Program-made: the position numbers and the translations under genes
Notes under the pieces: generated by a model
The model's database searches: none
What the model saw: the letters and a program-made list of their open reading frames with translations, nothing else
Told to the model about the DNA's origin: nothing
DNA from: Saccharomycopsis phalli
Lineage: Eukaryota; Ascomycota; Saccharomycetes; Ascoideales; Saccharomycopsidaceae
NCBI GenBank assembly: GCA_020342235.1
Contig: CP073216.1
Span: 186,001 to 250,000 of the forward strand
Direction: 5' to 3'
Length of the DNA: 64,000 bases
In this document: in pieces, positions 25,475-36,511 of the stretch
How positions within the stretch are numbered: the first letter of the stretch is position 1
How the letters are laid out: each line of letters begins with the position of its first letter

Positions 25475-28400
25475 TCAGACATATGAAAACATTCCATAGA
25501 AATTGTCGCTGATAAACAAAGAGTCAAAATGTCTCTTTGAAAGAAATTTGCCCTTAAAAAGCCAATCTATTAACTCACCAAACTCTTCTTCCGTTAATTG
25601 ACTTGCCATTCTTGAGTAGGCAACGACATACTGGATCCCAGGCCGTAACCATATCAACATTGTTATTTTAACTATCAATTTTTGGAATACCTTGATATTA
25701 ATACTACCGTTAACATCAATCCAGAGTCTAGAACAAGATTTCGCCACTGGAACAGGAACCAGCGGAAATAGATTCTCTGTCATAGACTTTGGAGCTATGG
25801 ACAAAATTAGATGACACCTTAACAATTCATCACTATGAATTTTTGTCGAATAAACTGCCAACTCTTCTGACTTCGGCTTCTTTTTTAGAACTCGCAATAT
25901 ACTCAAATTACCTTGCAAGAAGTTACTAATTATTGCCGCCATCGACCCATTAGAGGTAATTGTAGATATCAAAATTGCTTTGTTTGCCTCCATAGCATTA
26001 AACATTAATTGCGAGTACATATTGGCATCTTGAAAAAATTTCTCAGTTATTCTCACATCACCAAAGTTACTAACTTTTTCATTAACAAAAAATTTAGGCT
26101 TTCCTTGATATGACCCCAATGATATTTCTTTGCTGGCTTCCAATTCCTTAATAGCAACTTCAACGACATCCTCAGAATATCCATTGTCACTGAATACTTT
26201 CTTAGCTGTTTCGGGTGTATACAATTTGGAATCAGTAAGAAAGACCGACTTAAGTGTCTGCTTCAAAGGACTCGTTGTACTGGTAACTATCATCTCTGAA
26301 TGACAGAACAGTCTATTCAAAATTAAGTTCTCTTTCTGGATCATTGACTTCGTGCTTGAATAAAAATCTTCGTTTTCCCCAGCAATATCCCTAGGAATAA
26401 ACACCTTGTCTTTCAACGTATCTTCCAAACTGGTAAAAAACTTCTCCGAACTGTCATACGCAGTTTCTTCCTCATAAATTTCAGATGCCTGCGACAAATC
26501 ACCTCGCTTGTCAAAACCATCAATTCCATTTGCAACCCAGAGTTTCAAGAAAAAACTGAATTCAGGATTCTCTAGATGTTTGAGCTTGATTTCATCTTCT
26601 TCAACTAACCGCAAAATGAGTTCATTCCACAGCTTAGTCATCTTATCAATAGATGCTTTACCGACTTTTTGCCGAACATGTGGCCACTTTTTCTTTAGTA
26701 AATCGCCATTCAACTTAGGATTGTTGACGTACGAAGCAACAGTTTCCCATTTTATAAGATCATCTTTATGCAATGATCTATAAATAACCACTGCTCGATA
26801 AATACTAACCACTTCTTCTCTAGTGAGTCTGTTTTCAGTGCGAAACACAATCCCGGTTTGCTTTTTAGTGCCTCGTTTCCTAGTATTGTGTGTAGATTTA
26901 TAAGACAAGCCATCCTTTTTAATCTCAATAAAGTCATTGACTTTCAATGTTTCTCCTGCCTTGACACGTTTAGGTCTTTTCTCCTTTGGTGGCTTTGGTG
27001 CCGGTTTCACCTTTGAGGCAGCTAATTTTTCCAAAGTTTGATACTTGTACGACGTAATTGGTAATATTGCCCTAGGTAAATCCTCCATGTGTTCATACTC
27101 TTTCTTCTTTTTGACAGGCTTTTTCCGCTCCAGTGGCCGTATACTGTATAATCTAACTGTCCTGTCAATCGTACGTAATTGTCTGGTTTTCTTTGATACT
27201 TCCTGCAGTGAAACATCAATATCTTCAATATTTTTCCCTTTCAAAACTATTACCTTAGTAGACTCTATTTCTTTCATCTCAACTATGTCTTCCTCTATTA
27301 ATGTCTCAATATCTCTGCTAAGTGTCTTTCGATCAAGGTTCTGTATCGATAATTCACCCTCAATATGACTTATAATTTCTCTTCTGCTATAAGCAACACC
27401 TTTATTAGCTTCCAAGTAGCCAACTAGCGCCTTCAATCGTCGCTGTTTTATAAAAGATACCGCTCTCAATGGTTCTATTTTGTCAATGGATTCAACAACA
27501 GATCCTGACTCTTGACTTAATTTATCCTCTTTAGAAGGTTCCTCAACTTCCATAGGTTCTTTTTCGACTGTCACAACTGAGTTATCAGTAATACTCATTT
27601 TAATGTCCGAATCTTTAATGTCTGAATCTTTAATGTCTGAATCGGTAGCGGCATCAACAACAACAGCATCTGCCTTTTCAATTGCCATATTATCCTCAAT
27701 TATCTCTACCAAGGGACTATAGTCTTGTATTACTTGTGTTAGCTCATCTCCAAGAGCCTTTGAAGGGCTTATAGAGTTTTCTTGGCTGGCATGAAGTCTT
27801 GTTTTCACTCTTCTAGGTGGCAAAACCTCTTCTATCTCAGATAAATCCAAGTCAGAATCCAGAAGCTTCCGCTTACGTGGTCTGCCTCTCTTTTTGTTAG
27901 TAGCAGGTGTACTAGCTGCTGCATTTTTTCTTGGTCGCCCTCTTTTTGGGACTTTTACCTCAGCTTTAGAACTGTCCTGTCGCCCCAATGAGATCAAGAG
28001 CTGCTTATCAGCCAAATCAATAGGTGGATCAGACTTCCATTGTATGTATTTGCCTCCATAATGATCTGCAAACAAACTGTAAGCACCCAACGGCGGAAGC
28101 AGGAACACCGCCTCCAAGTCATCAAAAGTAACAGCTGTATCAAACTTAGTTTTGAAATTGTCAGAAAAAAAAGATATGCTTGGATTGATTATCACCAGAC
28201 TGGCAGTGATGTTCTTGTAAGATTCAGCACTCATATACTTGAGCAACTTCACCTTCCCCACGAACTCCACACCAGCAAATATAGCTTCCCTCCTATAAAA
28301 CAACTCAATAGTCTTATTGATTTGATCCTGTGTGGCAACGTCCAATCTTTTTACTATAAATGGCTGAATATGGTTAGTGACTGCTCGTGCAGCTTCAACT

Positions 28401-29503
28401 CCAAAGATCTTGATGGAAAAGTCCCGGGTGGTATAACCAGTGGAACTTTGCCTTAAAAGCTCATAAAATTGATTATTAATTGTAATCAAATTGTTCATTA
28501 GAGGAACCTCAGTTGATTCTTTTTCCTCATCACCTCCAATATCACCAACTACGTCGTCCATGCTACTGATCGAATTAATCGCCTTCAAATTTGGAGAATA
28601 ATCCTTGAGATACTCTAAACATTCTGTGTACTGATCGTCATGTCTAAGAGCACGAACTCTTCGAAGGCACTGGCATCGAATGAGATAAAATACCCTCCGG
28701 CCAAATATCCTGGTGTTTTCCTTAGTTACGGAAAATTGGGCTCTCAAATCTTTCAAATCTCGTAGGCCATTTTCTCCACTCTTAACGGCCTGAACTAACC
28801 TGTGATTGAAGTTCTGACTTTCATAATACAAGCCATTTGTTGGTTCCTGGGGCTGGGAAAATTTCTTGTGAATTATACATGGAAGACGCCGGTTTCTAAC
28901 CGTCGCAATCTCTTTCGTAACCATGTTATATTCCACAAGCTTATCGACTCTAGCCGTAATACATCTGGCATCTTGGCCAGTTACTTTGGATATATCTTGA
29001 TTTAGTAGACCTTTGTCTCTTGCCTTGGCAACCGCCTTGAGTATCTGAAGACAAAATTCCCCAAGGATATTTTGTAGTTCATTGTCGACTTCAAGTCCTG
29101 TTAAAGTACACCAGTAATAATTGCTTGTGGGAACTAGCTTAATATCAGACCCATATTTTTCTGTGAATTCGCTCCAAGGCAATACCTCAGTAACCTAAAT
29201 GTTAGTACATATATCTACTACCCAAACAAAAGAACTTACCTTCTCAATTCCATTGAATATATCAATCTTTTTGGTCTCATTTGAGATCCAGGTCCAGATT
29301 AAATTTTTGTGAACCTCGTTCAATGTTTCCTTGAGAGCATCAGTTGCAAAATTCCACACATAATCAATCAGCACGCCTAGAAAAATATTAGCACGCGATT
29401 TAACGAACGTAATATATTTGAATATCTACTCACCTGTATCGCCTTCAAAGGCAATGTTTTCTAATATGTTATCAACGAGTACATCGGGAGCGACAATACC
29501 CAT
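25475..29503 (-). CDS. TFC3: TFC3, tau138 B-block-binding subunit of TFIIIC (three exons)
   Basis: Exon 1 is 29503-29434 (MGIVAPDVLVDNILENIAFEG). Intron 1 (29433-29377, 57 nt) begins GTGAGT and ends TTTTTCTAG. Exon 2 is 29376-29240. Intron 2 (29239-29195, 45 nt) begins GTAAGT and ends TACTAACATTTAG. Exon 3 is 29194-25475. Both junctions keep the frame and give 1308 residues. The N-terminal part has the B-block winged-helix motif (LLNQDISKVTGQDARCITAR). AT-hook-like patches (KRGRPRK, twice) lie near the middle. Tau138 contacts the B box of tRNA genes for Pol III initiation. Annotation from the first ATG of exon 3 would lose the first 69 residues. Confidence 0.88.
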
Positions 29504-30422
29504 TGCACGTATTGCTTGAAGAGTGATAAACTACAGAGAAAAATTCACTTGACTCAGGGGTCGAACCTCTACACTAAATTCATAAAACTGTGCATACTCG
29601 TACATAATTTAAAAAGTAAGACCTCAACTAGTTTGAATTCATAAAATCAGAAATGAAATATCTTCAATTAAGTGTTAAAAAACATTCAGAGCTTGACTCA
29701 AAATATATTAATTTCATCACATAATATGAAATTCAAAATGCCTCAATACAGTCAGTAAAAACAGTACTGAAACGCTAGTTCAGGTCAGCTATGCAAGCAT
29801 AAGAAAAAAAAAATTAGCTTGGTGTATTTGACTACACGGTCTTTTCATTTTTGAAAAAAAATAAAAGGCAAGCTAGGGAAAAAAAAAAAAAGAAAAAAGG
29901 ATATTCGCGGCTCAAGAGTGAGCTCCATTGAGTTAATCGAATATAAAATTCAATCAATTATAATAACTATCGTTTAGGTCAAAGGACCCCATGTCGAAAG
30001 ACATCCACAAGAAAAAATCCCGTAGGCACTAACAAATATATTCGATTGACTAATAGAATAGCACAATGTTACATTACAAGACTCTTTTCAAAGAAATTAG
30101 TCTGGCAATAAATGCCATAAAACTCAACAGGAGTAACCAAATAACTTTAGCCTTATAACCATGTACCATGAACTATTATACCGATCAACCGAAGAACTTG
30201 TTAATGTGACGTTAATCACATTGCGATTACCGCTTTATTGACCGGAGACTTTCCCTAAAGCAAGCATTAGAATATGAAAATTCTTTTTGTAGGCTTCAAA
30301 GTATAATTCTTTTACCGCGAATATGAATTATGGAAAAATTTCGCTGTATTTATACCCACAAATTTGTTACCCTACATCAAATAATATGCAAGAACTATAT
30401 TACACACAATACTATACATTGC
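29504..30422. other. TFC3-SSN8 intergenic region, AT-rich with A tracts
   Basis: The 919-bp gap holds the TFC3 promoter and the SSN8 3' flank. It contains several A tracts (29810-29895) and the C/D-like RNA candidate at 29632-29737. No reading frame is supported. Confidence 0.5.
29632..29737 (-). ncRNA. Candidate C/D-box snoRNA
   Basis: Box C GTGATGA is at 29720-29714, an internal CTGA (possible D') at 29689-29686 and box D CTGA at 29650-29647. Flanks TTTGAATTTCATA (29737-29725) and TATGAATTCAAA (29643-29632) pair over 12 bp with one bulged T. The overall size equals that of the snoRNA at 13809-13914. The region before the internal CTGA contains TTGAGTCAA, complementary to TTGACTCAA of 18S rRNA, but nine bases in AT-rich DNA is weak. 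No host intron was found. Confidence 0.35.
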
Positions 30423-31481
30423 CTAACGATTAACAAGCAACTTTTGGACTTTCTTTTTTACCACACTTTCATCGTAGGAATCCCAGATTTCATATAGCGT
30501 AATAATTTCTTGGACAGATTCTATAACTTCGTTTAAATCGATATTGGATATACCCAAGAAATTTGTTAGGACATTAATTCTGGAACTCACGTTAGAGTCG
30601 CCAGACTCATCTGACAAACCAGACAATTCAGCGACCACTTCTTGCGACTGAATTGCAGTGATTTTTGAATTTCCCATGGCCCCAGTCTTTAAAATTATAG
30701 CAAAATAAACCGCAGCAATAGCGACAATATGTGGAGGGAACAATAAGCAAATGTCAGTAACATAAGAGTCGTTAATTATGGACCAACTTAGTTGTAATTC
30801 ATCTGCAGTTAATATTAGACAATTAACACCATCAACTAATTTCTCTTTCTTACTATTGGCTCCGTATAAGCTATTAGAACCAAAGCTATTATAGTTGCCA
30901 TAAATGTTTAAACTATCAAGGCCATTGATTCCGTTCTTTTTGTCCAACATTCCAAAGTCTGTCTTTGCAAGAATTTCTTTAATCTGCATTAAGGAATTGT
31001 AAGGGTTGTGCACAATCATGTAGTTTTCCATTTCCTCAATGAGATAGAACTCAAACTCTGCAATTTTTGTAAGATCATGCGGTATATATTCTGGCCATAG
31101 ATTCCGGGCCTCATTGCTGATTAACCGAATGTGCTGTGGACATTCCTCGACTTTACATGCTAGATAGACACATGTCGTCACTAAAAGGTAAATATTGATT
31201 TCCTTCAAAGAAACAGACACCAAAAACCTTGTGAGATAAACCTCAGCTGTAGCTTGCGGAACCGATCTTAAATTTAATCTTCTGCCAAGTCTGCGTGTTA
31301 GACCATGTAGGAATATTCTCATGTGGTAATCGTAGCGTATGTCACTAAGCAGCGGTAAAATTGATCCATTGGCGACTAATTCGTCTTCCAACTCTTCAAG
31401 CTGTCTTCTCTTTTTCTTAAGTTCTTCTCTATTAAACTGCCAATGATGCCTCTGTGTAGAATTCCAATAGTCTGCAGACAT
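30423..31481 (-). CDS. SSN8: SSN8, cyclin C of the Mediator kinase module
   Basis: The product has 352 residues from the ATG at 31481, giving the family N terminus MSADYWNSTQRHHWQF. The frame is open further upstream only from a TTG. Cyclin-box features include LGRRLNLRSVPQATAEVYL and the near-invariant LVTTCVYLACKVEECPQHIR. The second cyclin fold contains WSIINDSYVTDICLLFPPH. A Ser/Asn-rich loop interrupts it at about 190-220. Ssn8 pairs with the kinase Ssn3/Cdk8 and represses or tunes Pol II transcription. It is divergent from ADE2 with a 166-bp shared promoter. Confidence 0.93.
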   Translation of the reverse strand: MSADYWNSTQRHHWQFNREELKKKRRQLEELEDELVANGSILPLLSDIRYDYHMRIFLHGLTRRLGRRLNLRSVPQATAEVYLTRFLVSVSLKEINIYLLVTTCVYLACKVEECPQHIRLISNEARNLWPEYIPHDLTKIAEFEFYLIEEMENYMIVHNPYNSLMQIKEILAKTDFGMLDKKNGINGLDSLNIYGNYNSFGSNSLYGANSKKEKLVDGVNCLILTADELQLSWSIINDSYVTDICLLFPPHIVAIAAVYFAIILKTGAMGNSKITAIQSQEVVAELSGLSDESGDSNVSSRINVLTNFLGISNIDLNEVIESVQEIITLYEIWDSYDESVVKKKVQKLLVNR

Positions 31482-31647
31482 GATCCCAAACCGAGGCGGT
31501 ATAATATAACCAGAATAAAGGTTAATGATCGGTGAGCACATGTGCTCGCAACCTTGCATCATATTCACTACTCGCGCATTTACCCGGGTAACGATCTCAA
31601 AATTTTTGGGTCTCACCAAGTGATTAATACCTGGTACAGTAATTTAA

Positions 31648-33348
31648 ATGAATAGCCAAGTTGTAGGTATCCTTGGCGGAGGCCAATTAGGTCTCATGTT
31701 AGTTGAGGCTGCAAACAGATTGAATGTCAAGACCGTAATTTTGGACGGAGAGGCTGCACCAGCGAAGAAGATCAATGTCTCAGAAGATCATGTTAATGGG
31801 TCGTTCAAGGATGCTGCCGATGTCGAAAAGTTGGCATCCAAATCGGACGTTATTACCATTGAGATTGAGCATGTGAATGCAGATATCTTGGCCAGCTTGC
31901 AAAAATCAAAGCCCGAGTTGAAGATATTCCCCTCTCCAGAAACCGTCAAAATCATACAAGATAAGTATTTGCAGAAGGAATACTTGATAAAGCACGATAT
32001 TGCCGTGGCTGAGTCAGTTGCCGTGGAGAATTCGGTAGCGGGAATTGCATCTGCCGGACAGGAATTGGGGTATCCATATTTACTCAAGGCCAGAAACAAT
32101 GCGTATGACGGAAGAGGGAATTTTGTGGTAAAGTCTGAGTCAGATGCCAAGGAGGCCCAACATGCATTGAAAGATGCTGCTTTGTATGCTGAGAAGTTTG
32201 TGAAATTCACCAAGGAATTGGCTGTGATGGTTGTTAAAACTGTCGGTGGTGAAGTTTACGCATACCCAACTGTGGAGACCGTGCATGAAGACAATATTTG
32301 CCATATAGTATATGCTCCTGCGAGAGTGGCCGAATCAACACAATTGAAAGCCTCATTGTTGGCGAAAAACGCAGTGAAGTCATTTCCTTCTGGTGCCGGT
32401 ATATTTGGTGTGGAGATGTTCTTATTGGAGAACGGAGATCTTGTGGTGAATGAGATCGCACCGCGTCCTCACAATTCAGGGCACTACACTATTGATGCGT
32501 GTGTCACGTCTCAGTTTGAGGCTCTTATTCGAGCAGTTACCGATTTACCGTTGCCTACTGGTTTTTCAAACTTTGCTACTAGTGAGACAAATTGCATTAT
32601 GTTGAACGTGATAGGTACCGAGGAGCCTAATGGCGAGTTGGAATTTTGCAAGAGGGCATTGGAAACGCCAGGTGCCCTGGTTTACTTGTATGGAAAGTCC
32701 ACCAGACCAAAGAGAAAAGTTGGCCACATCAATATTGTTGCAAGCTCTATGGACGAGTGTGAGCGTCGTTTGGATTACATACTAGGTAAAACGACTACTT
32801 TGCTCAAGACCGAAAAAGATTCAGGAGACATTGCCGGAACTTCTGATAAGCCGTTGGTTGGGGTTATTATGGGTTCCGACTCTGACTTGCCGGTTATGGC
32901 TGCTGGATGCAATATCCTTAAACAATTTGGCGTGCCATTTGAAGTGACAATTGTGTCGGCGCACCGAACTCCTCATAGAATGAGCAAGTATGCTATCGAG
33001 GCTCCACAAAGAGGAGTCAAGGCTATAATTGCTGGTGCCGGAGGAGCAGCGCATTTACCCGGCATGGTAGCGTCTATGACTCTGCTTCCGGTTATTGGTG
33101 TTCCGGTAAAGGGATCCAGATTGGATGGAGTTGACTCGCTCTACTCGATTGTGCAAATGCCAAGGGGAATTCCAGTTGCTACGGTAGCCATCAATAACAG
33201 TACCAATGCTGCTCTATTGGCGATTAGAATCTTGGGTGCCTACGATAACAAGTACCACAAACTCATTGAGGAATACTCTTTGGATTTGGAGAACCAAGTT
33301 ACGGCCAAGGCCGAGAAGTTGGAAACCGTTGGATATGAAAACTATTAA
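31648..33348 (+). CDS. ADE2: ADE2, phosphoribosylaminoimidazole carboxylase
   Basis: The product has 566 residues. The N-terminal PurK-type ATP-grasp part starts [19 protein letters not shown] and contains [20 protein letters not shown]. The C-terminal PurE-type part starts near residue 404 with [13 protein letters not shown] and contains the [15 protein letters not shown] loop. The fusion converts AIR to CAIR in de novo purine synthesis. A CTG codon at 32677-32679 (residue 344, before VYLYGK) falls where the S. cerevisiae protein has serine, supporting CUG-Ser decoding. Confidence 0.97.
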   Translation: MNSQVVGILGGGQLGLMLVEAANRLNVKTVILDGEAAPAKKINVSEDHVNGSFKDAADVEKLASKSDVITIEIEHVNADILASLQKSKPELKIFPSPETVKIIQDKYLQKEYLIKHDIAVAESVAVENSVAGIASAGQELGYPYLLKARNNAYDGRGNFVVKSESDAKEAQHALKDAALYAEKFVKFTKELAVMVVKTVGGEVYAYPTVETVHEDNICHIVYAPARVAESTQLKASLLAKNAVKSFPSGAGIFGVEMFLLENGDLVVNEIAPRPHNSGHYTIDACVTSQFEALIRAVTDLPLPTGFSNFATSETNCIMLNVIGTEEPNGELEFCKRALETPGALVYLYGKSTRPKRKVGHINIVASSMDECERRLDYILGKTTTLLKTEKDSGDIAGTSDKPLVGVIMGSDSDLPVMAAGCNILKQFGVPFEVTIVSAHRTPHRMSKYAIEAPQRGVKAIIAGAGGAAHLPGMVASMTLLPVIGVPVKGSRLDGVDSLYSIVQMPRGIPVATVAINNSTNAALLAIRILGAYDNKYHKLIEEYSLDLENQVTAKAEKLETVGYENY

Positions 33349-33576
33349 ATAATTTATGCGCCATATGTAGCTTGCCTCATCGCACATGAGATACCATCTA
33401 CAGGGATATACCCCATCGTGCTGGATCATTGAATAATGGAGGTACCCTACCGTGTCCCATGGTAGTGTTTATTGATGAGACAGTCAAATTTTGAAAGAAG
33501 TGACCATCTTCGAAATAGGTATATTTTCGTTGAGGTTTAAATTGCCTCAGACTTTAAGCAGAACTTTATACATAAA

Positions 33577-34713
33577 ATGTCAAAGCGACTGATATATCAG
33601 ACCGGGCTTACAGAGATCTCCAGCTCTCCATATTCTATTCCTTTGGAATTGAGAAGCCAGTATTACAATAATGGCGTCCACAAGAAGGATAAGCGCAAGT
33701 CTGCTATAACAAACCGACTTATAAATATGGAAGAAGCTTTCATAGAAGACAAAAATGACTACTATAAGTCGAGCTTAGGCAAACTTCAAAAGGACTTGAC
33801 CACGACCCATAATGAGACAAACGATCAATACCTCGAGTTATTGAAAAATAGCCAGGAAAGAAGAGACTACGAGCTCACCAGACTACGACTCTGGGAAAAC
33901 TTCCAAGTGACAAAAGTCGAGAAAGACTCGAGCCAGGAAGTTCAGCATATCAACGAGGAGTATGACAACTTTATAAAAATCATCAAGGACAAGCTATATG
34001 AGAAGTTGGTGAAGAAGATAAAGCTCCTAAAGGAAGACAAGGTATTAAAGGACTTGGCTAATGTGAACCATTACTGTATAGACATCGATCTAATGAGCAG
34101 CGATAGCCATGGTCGGGTTAACCAGGAGCAGCAGCCGGAGGAAGTTGCTTCCCCCAAGAAAAATTTGGTGTCACTAACTACAGAAAATGGCCACACCAAT
34201 GGTTTTTCAGATACTAATACCAGTATAAATCCGCTTTCTAGACGGGCTGCCAGAAGAACAAGGGGGATGGATTCGGCCTATAATACCGACTCGAATCTCT
34301 CTGGAAATGACTCGTCAATGCCTGGGTATTCCTCATCATCCAATAAGAGAAGGCGTTTTCAAACAGCCAGAGCTGCGGGGAACACTCTGCTTATGCCTAA
34401 AAGTTACTCGTCGGCTTCCAATGATGAATCGAATTTTATTAGTGATAATAATTCTTTGAGTGAGATTCTCTTTGGCAAAAACTATTCGAGTTCTGGGGGC
34501 GGAAGAAACAGTCATGGGCATCACGGAAATGGAGGGGCTCAAAAGTCATCGAGGAGTAAATCAAAGCAATTCAATGGAGTGCTGGGCTTAAAGCCCGAGG
34601 AAATTAATGAGGATTTAGTGATATTTGAAAGCTGCTTGGGTGACGCAAACTCGTTATTTTTGGACGGTGACATAATCAACGGAAATACCAGTCACGCTCG
34701 CAAGTTTCAGTGA
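33577..34713 (+). CDS. SDS3: SDS3-type subunit of the Rpd3L/Sin3 deacetylase complex
   Basis: The product has 378 residues (S. cerevisiae 327). Residues about 40-165 match the Sds3 domain: RLINMEEAFIEDKNDYYKSS, LGKLQKDLTTTHNETNDQYL and SQERRDYELTRLRLWENFQV, followed by a basic coiled coil. The C-terminal half is Ser/Asn-rich with a basic SRRAARRTRG patch and a late segment GVLGLKPEEINEDLVIFE that probably binds partners. Sds3 is needed for the deacetylase activity and integrity of Rpd3L. Assignment is by motif recognition; the related Dep1 is a less likely alternative. Confidence 0.72.
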   Translation: MSKRLIYQTGLTEISSSPYSIPLELRSQYYNNGVHKKDKRKSAITNRLINMEEAFIEDKNDYYKSSLGKLQKDLTTTHNETNDQYLELLKNSQERRDYELTRLRLWENFQVTKVEKDSSQEVQHINEEYDNFIKIIKDKLYEKLVKKIKLLKEDKVLKDLANVNHYCIDIDLMSSDSHGRVNQEQQPEEVASPKKNLVSLTTENGHTNGFSDTNTSINPLSRRAARRTRGMDSAYNTDSNLSGNDSSMPGYSSSSNKRRRFQTARAAGNTLLMPKSYSSASNDESNFISDNNSLSEILFGKNYSSSGGGRNSHGHHGNGGAQKSSRSKSKQFNGVLGLKPEEINEDLVIFESCLGDANSLFLDGDIINGNTSHARKFQ

Positions 34714-34832
34714 CTATTTTAGTCTGCTGCACAACTTATAGACAACCCCTCAACTACAATGTATAATAGAATAAAATGAACCCTAACACCCAGTAATACC
34801 ATTAGTCAACTATGAACAGCTAAATAATTTGT

Positions 34833-35867
<1,035 letters not shown>

Positions 35868-35969
35868 ACTTATGCTTTGTGTTACGAATTTTTCAGAATT
35901 GGTGTAAACCAGTTTCTTGTGTATATTAGCAATCAAATAATACTTTATTCTCTGTAGCTTAAAAGTCTC

Positions 35970-36482
35970 ATGACACATCACGTGGCCCGGACTACAGCAG
36001 CAACAATGGCAAGCCAGTTTCTAGAAATCATGTCGGATTTGGAAAAAGGTAAAGAAAAGGTCGTCCAGGAGGCAAAGTCCGTATTCGATAGCATTTATCA
36101 ATACAGCAGTACCCCATACCCTGCCTGGGGGTTTGCTTCTATGTTGGCTGTTTCTCCCCTAGTTTCAAGTTCAAAAATACCCCAGAGACAATGGATCGGG
36201 TACGGAGGCTCTGATAAGCCTTTGAAGCTTACGCGAATCGGTCCAAGTAATCTATCTGTTGGAATATTTGGTGCTGCTGCTGCCCTTGGGGGGTATATGA
36301 TTTATGACGGGGACGTCACTAACGGTGCTGGGTTTACCATGGCCTGGCTGACATTGTATTTAATTGTAAATGCAAAAAATAGTTTGCTGGGCTTGACTCG
36401 AGGAAGAGTGGTTCCAATTGCCTTGAGTGCAGCTGCGATCACCAATGCCACTATATACGGCCGACGGTTCATTTGGCAGTGA
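35970..36482 (+). CDS. AIM19: AIM19-like mitochondrial inner-membrane protein
   Basis: The longest frame has 170 residues. The conserved parts are STPYPAWGFASMLAVSPLVS, a glycine-rich helix with GAAAALGGYMIYDGDVTNGAGF, and a C-terminal NATIYGRRFIWQ. Three or four hydrophobic segments suggest an integral membrane protein, as for Aim19/Rcf-like small mitochondrial proteins; the molecular role is unknown. A CACGTG box at 35979-35984 lies inside the first codons. ATGs at 36006 (M13) and 36030 (M21) are therefore attractive starts, and M21 gives the same N-terminal length as the S. cerevisiae protein. Confidence 0.8.
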   Translation: MTHHVARTTAATMASQFLEIMSDLEKGKEKVVQEAKSVFDSIYQYSSTPYPAWGFASMLAVSPLVSSSKIPQRQWIGYGGSDKPLKLTRIGPSNLSVGIFGAAAALGGYMIYDGDVTNGAGFTMAWLTLYLIVNAKNSLLGLTRGRVVPIALSAAAITNATIYGRRFIWQ

Positions 36483-36511
36483 TAATTTCCGCCAAAGCTC
36501 TGTATCTAGTC

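Noticed and set aside
29555-29575. GGTTCGACCCC on the minus strand, like a tRNA T arm
   Set aside because: Only three T-stem pairs and no A box upstream.
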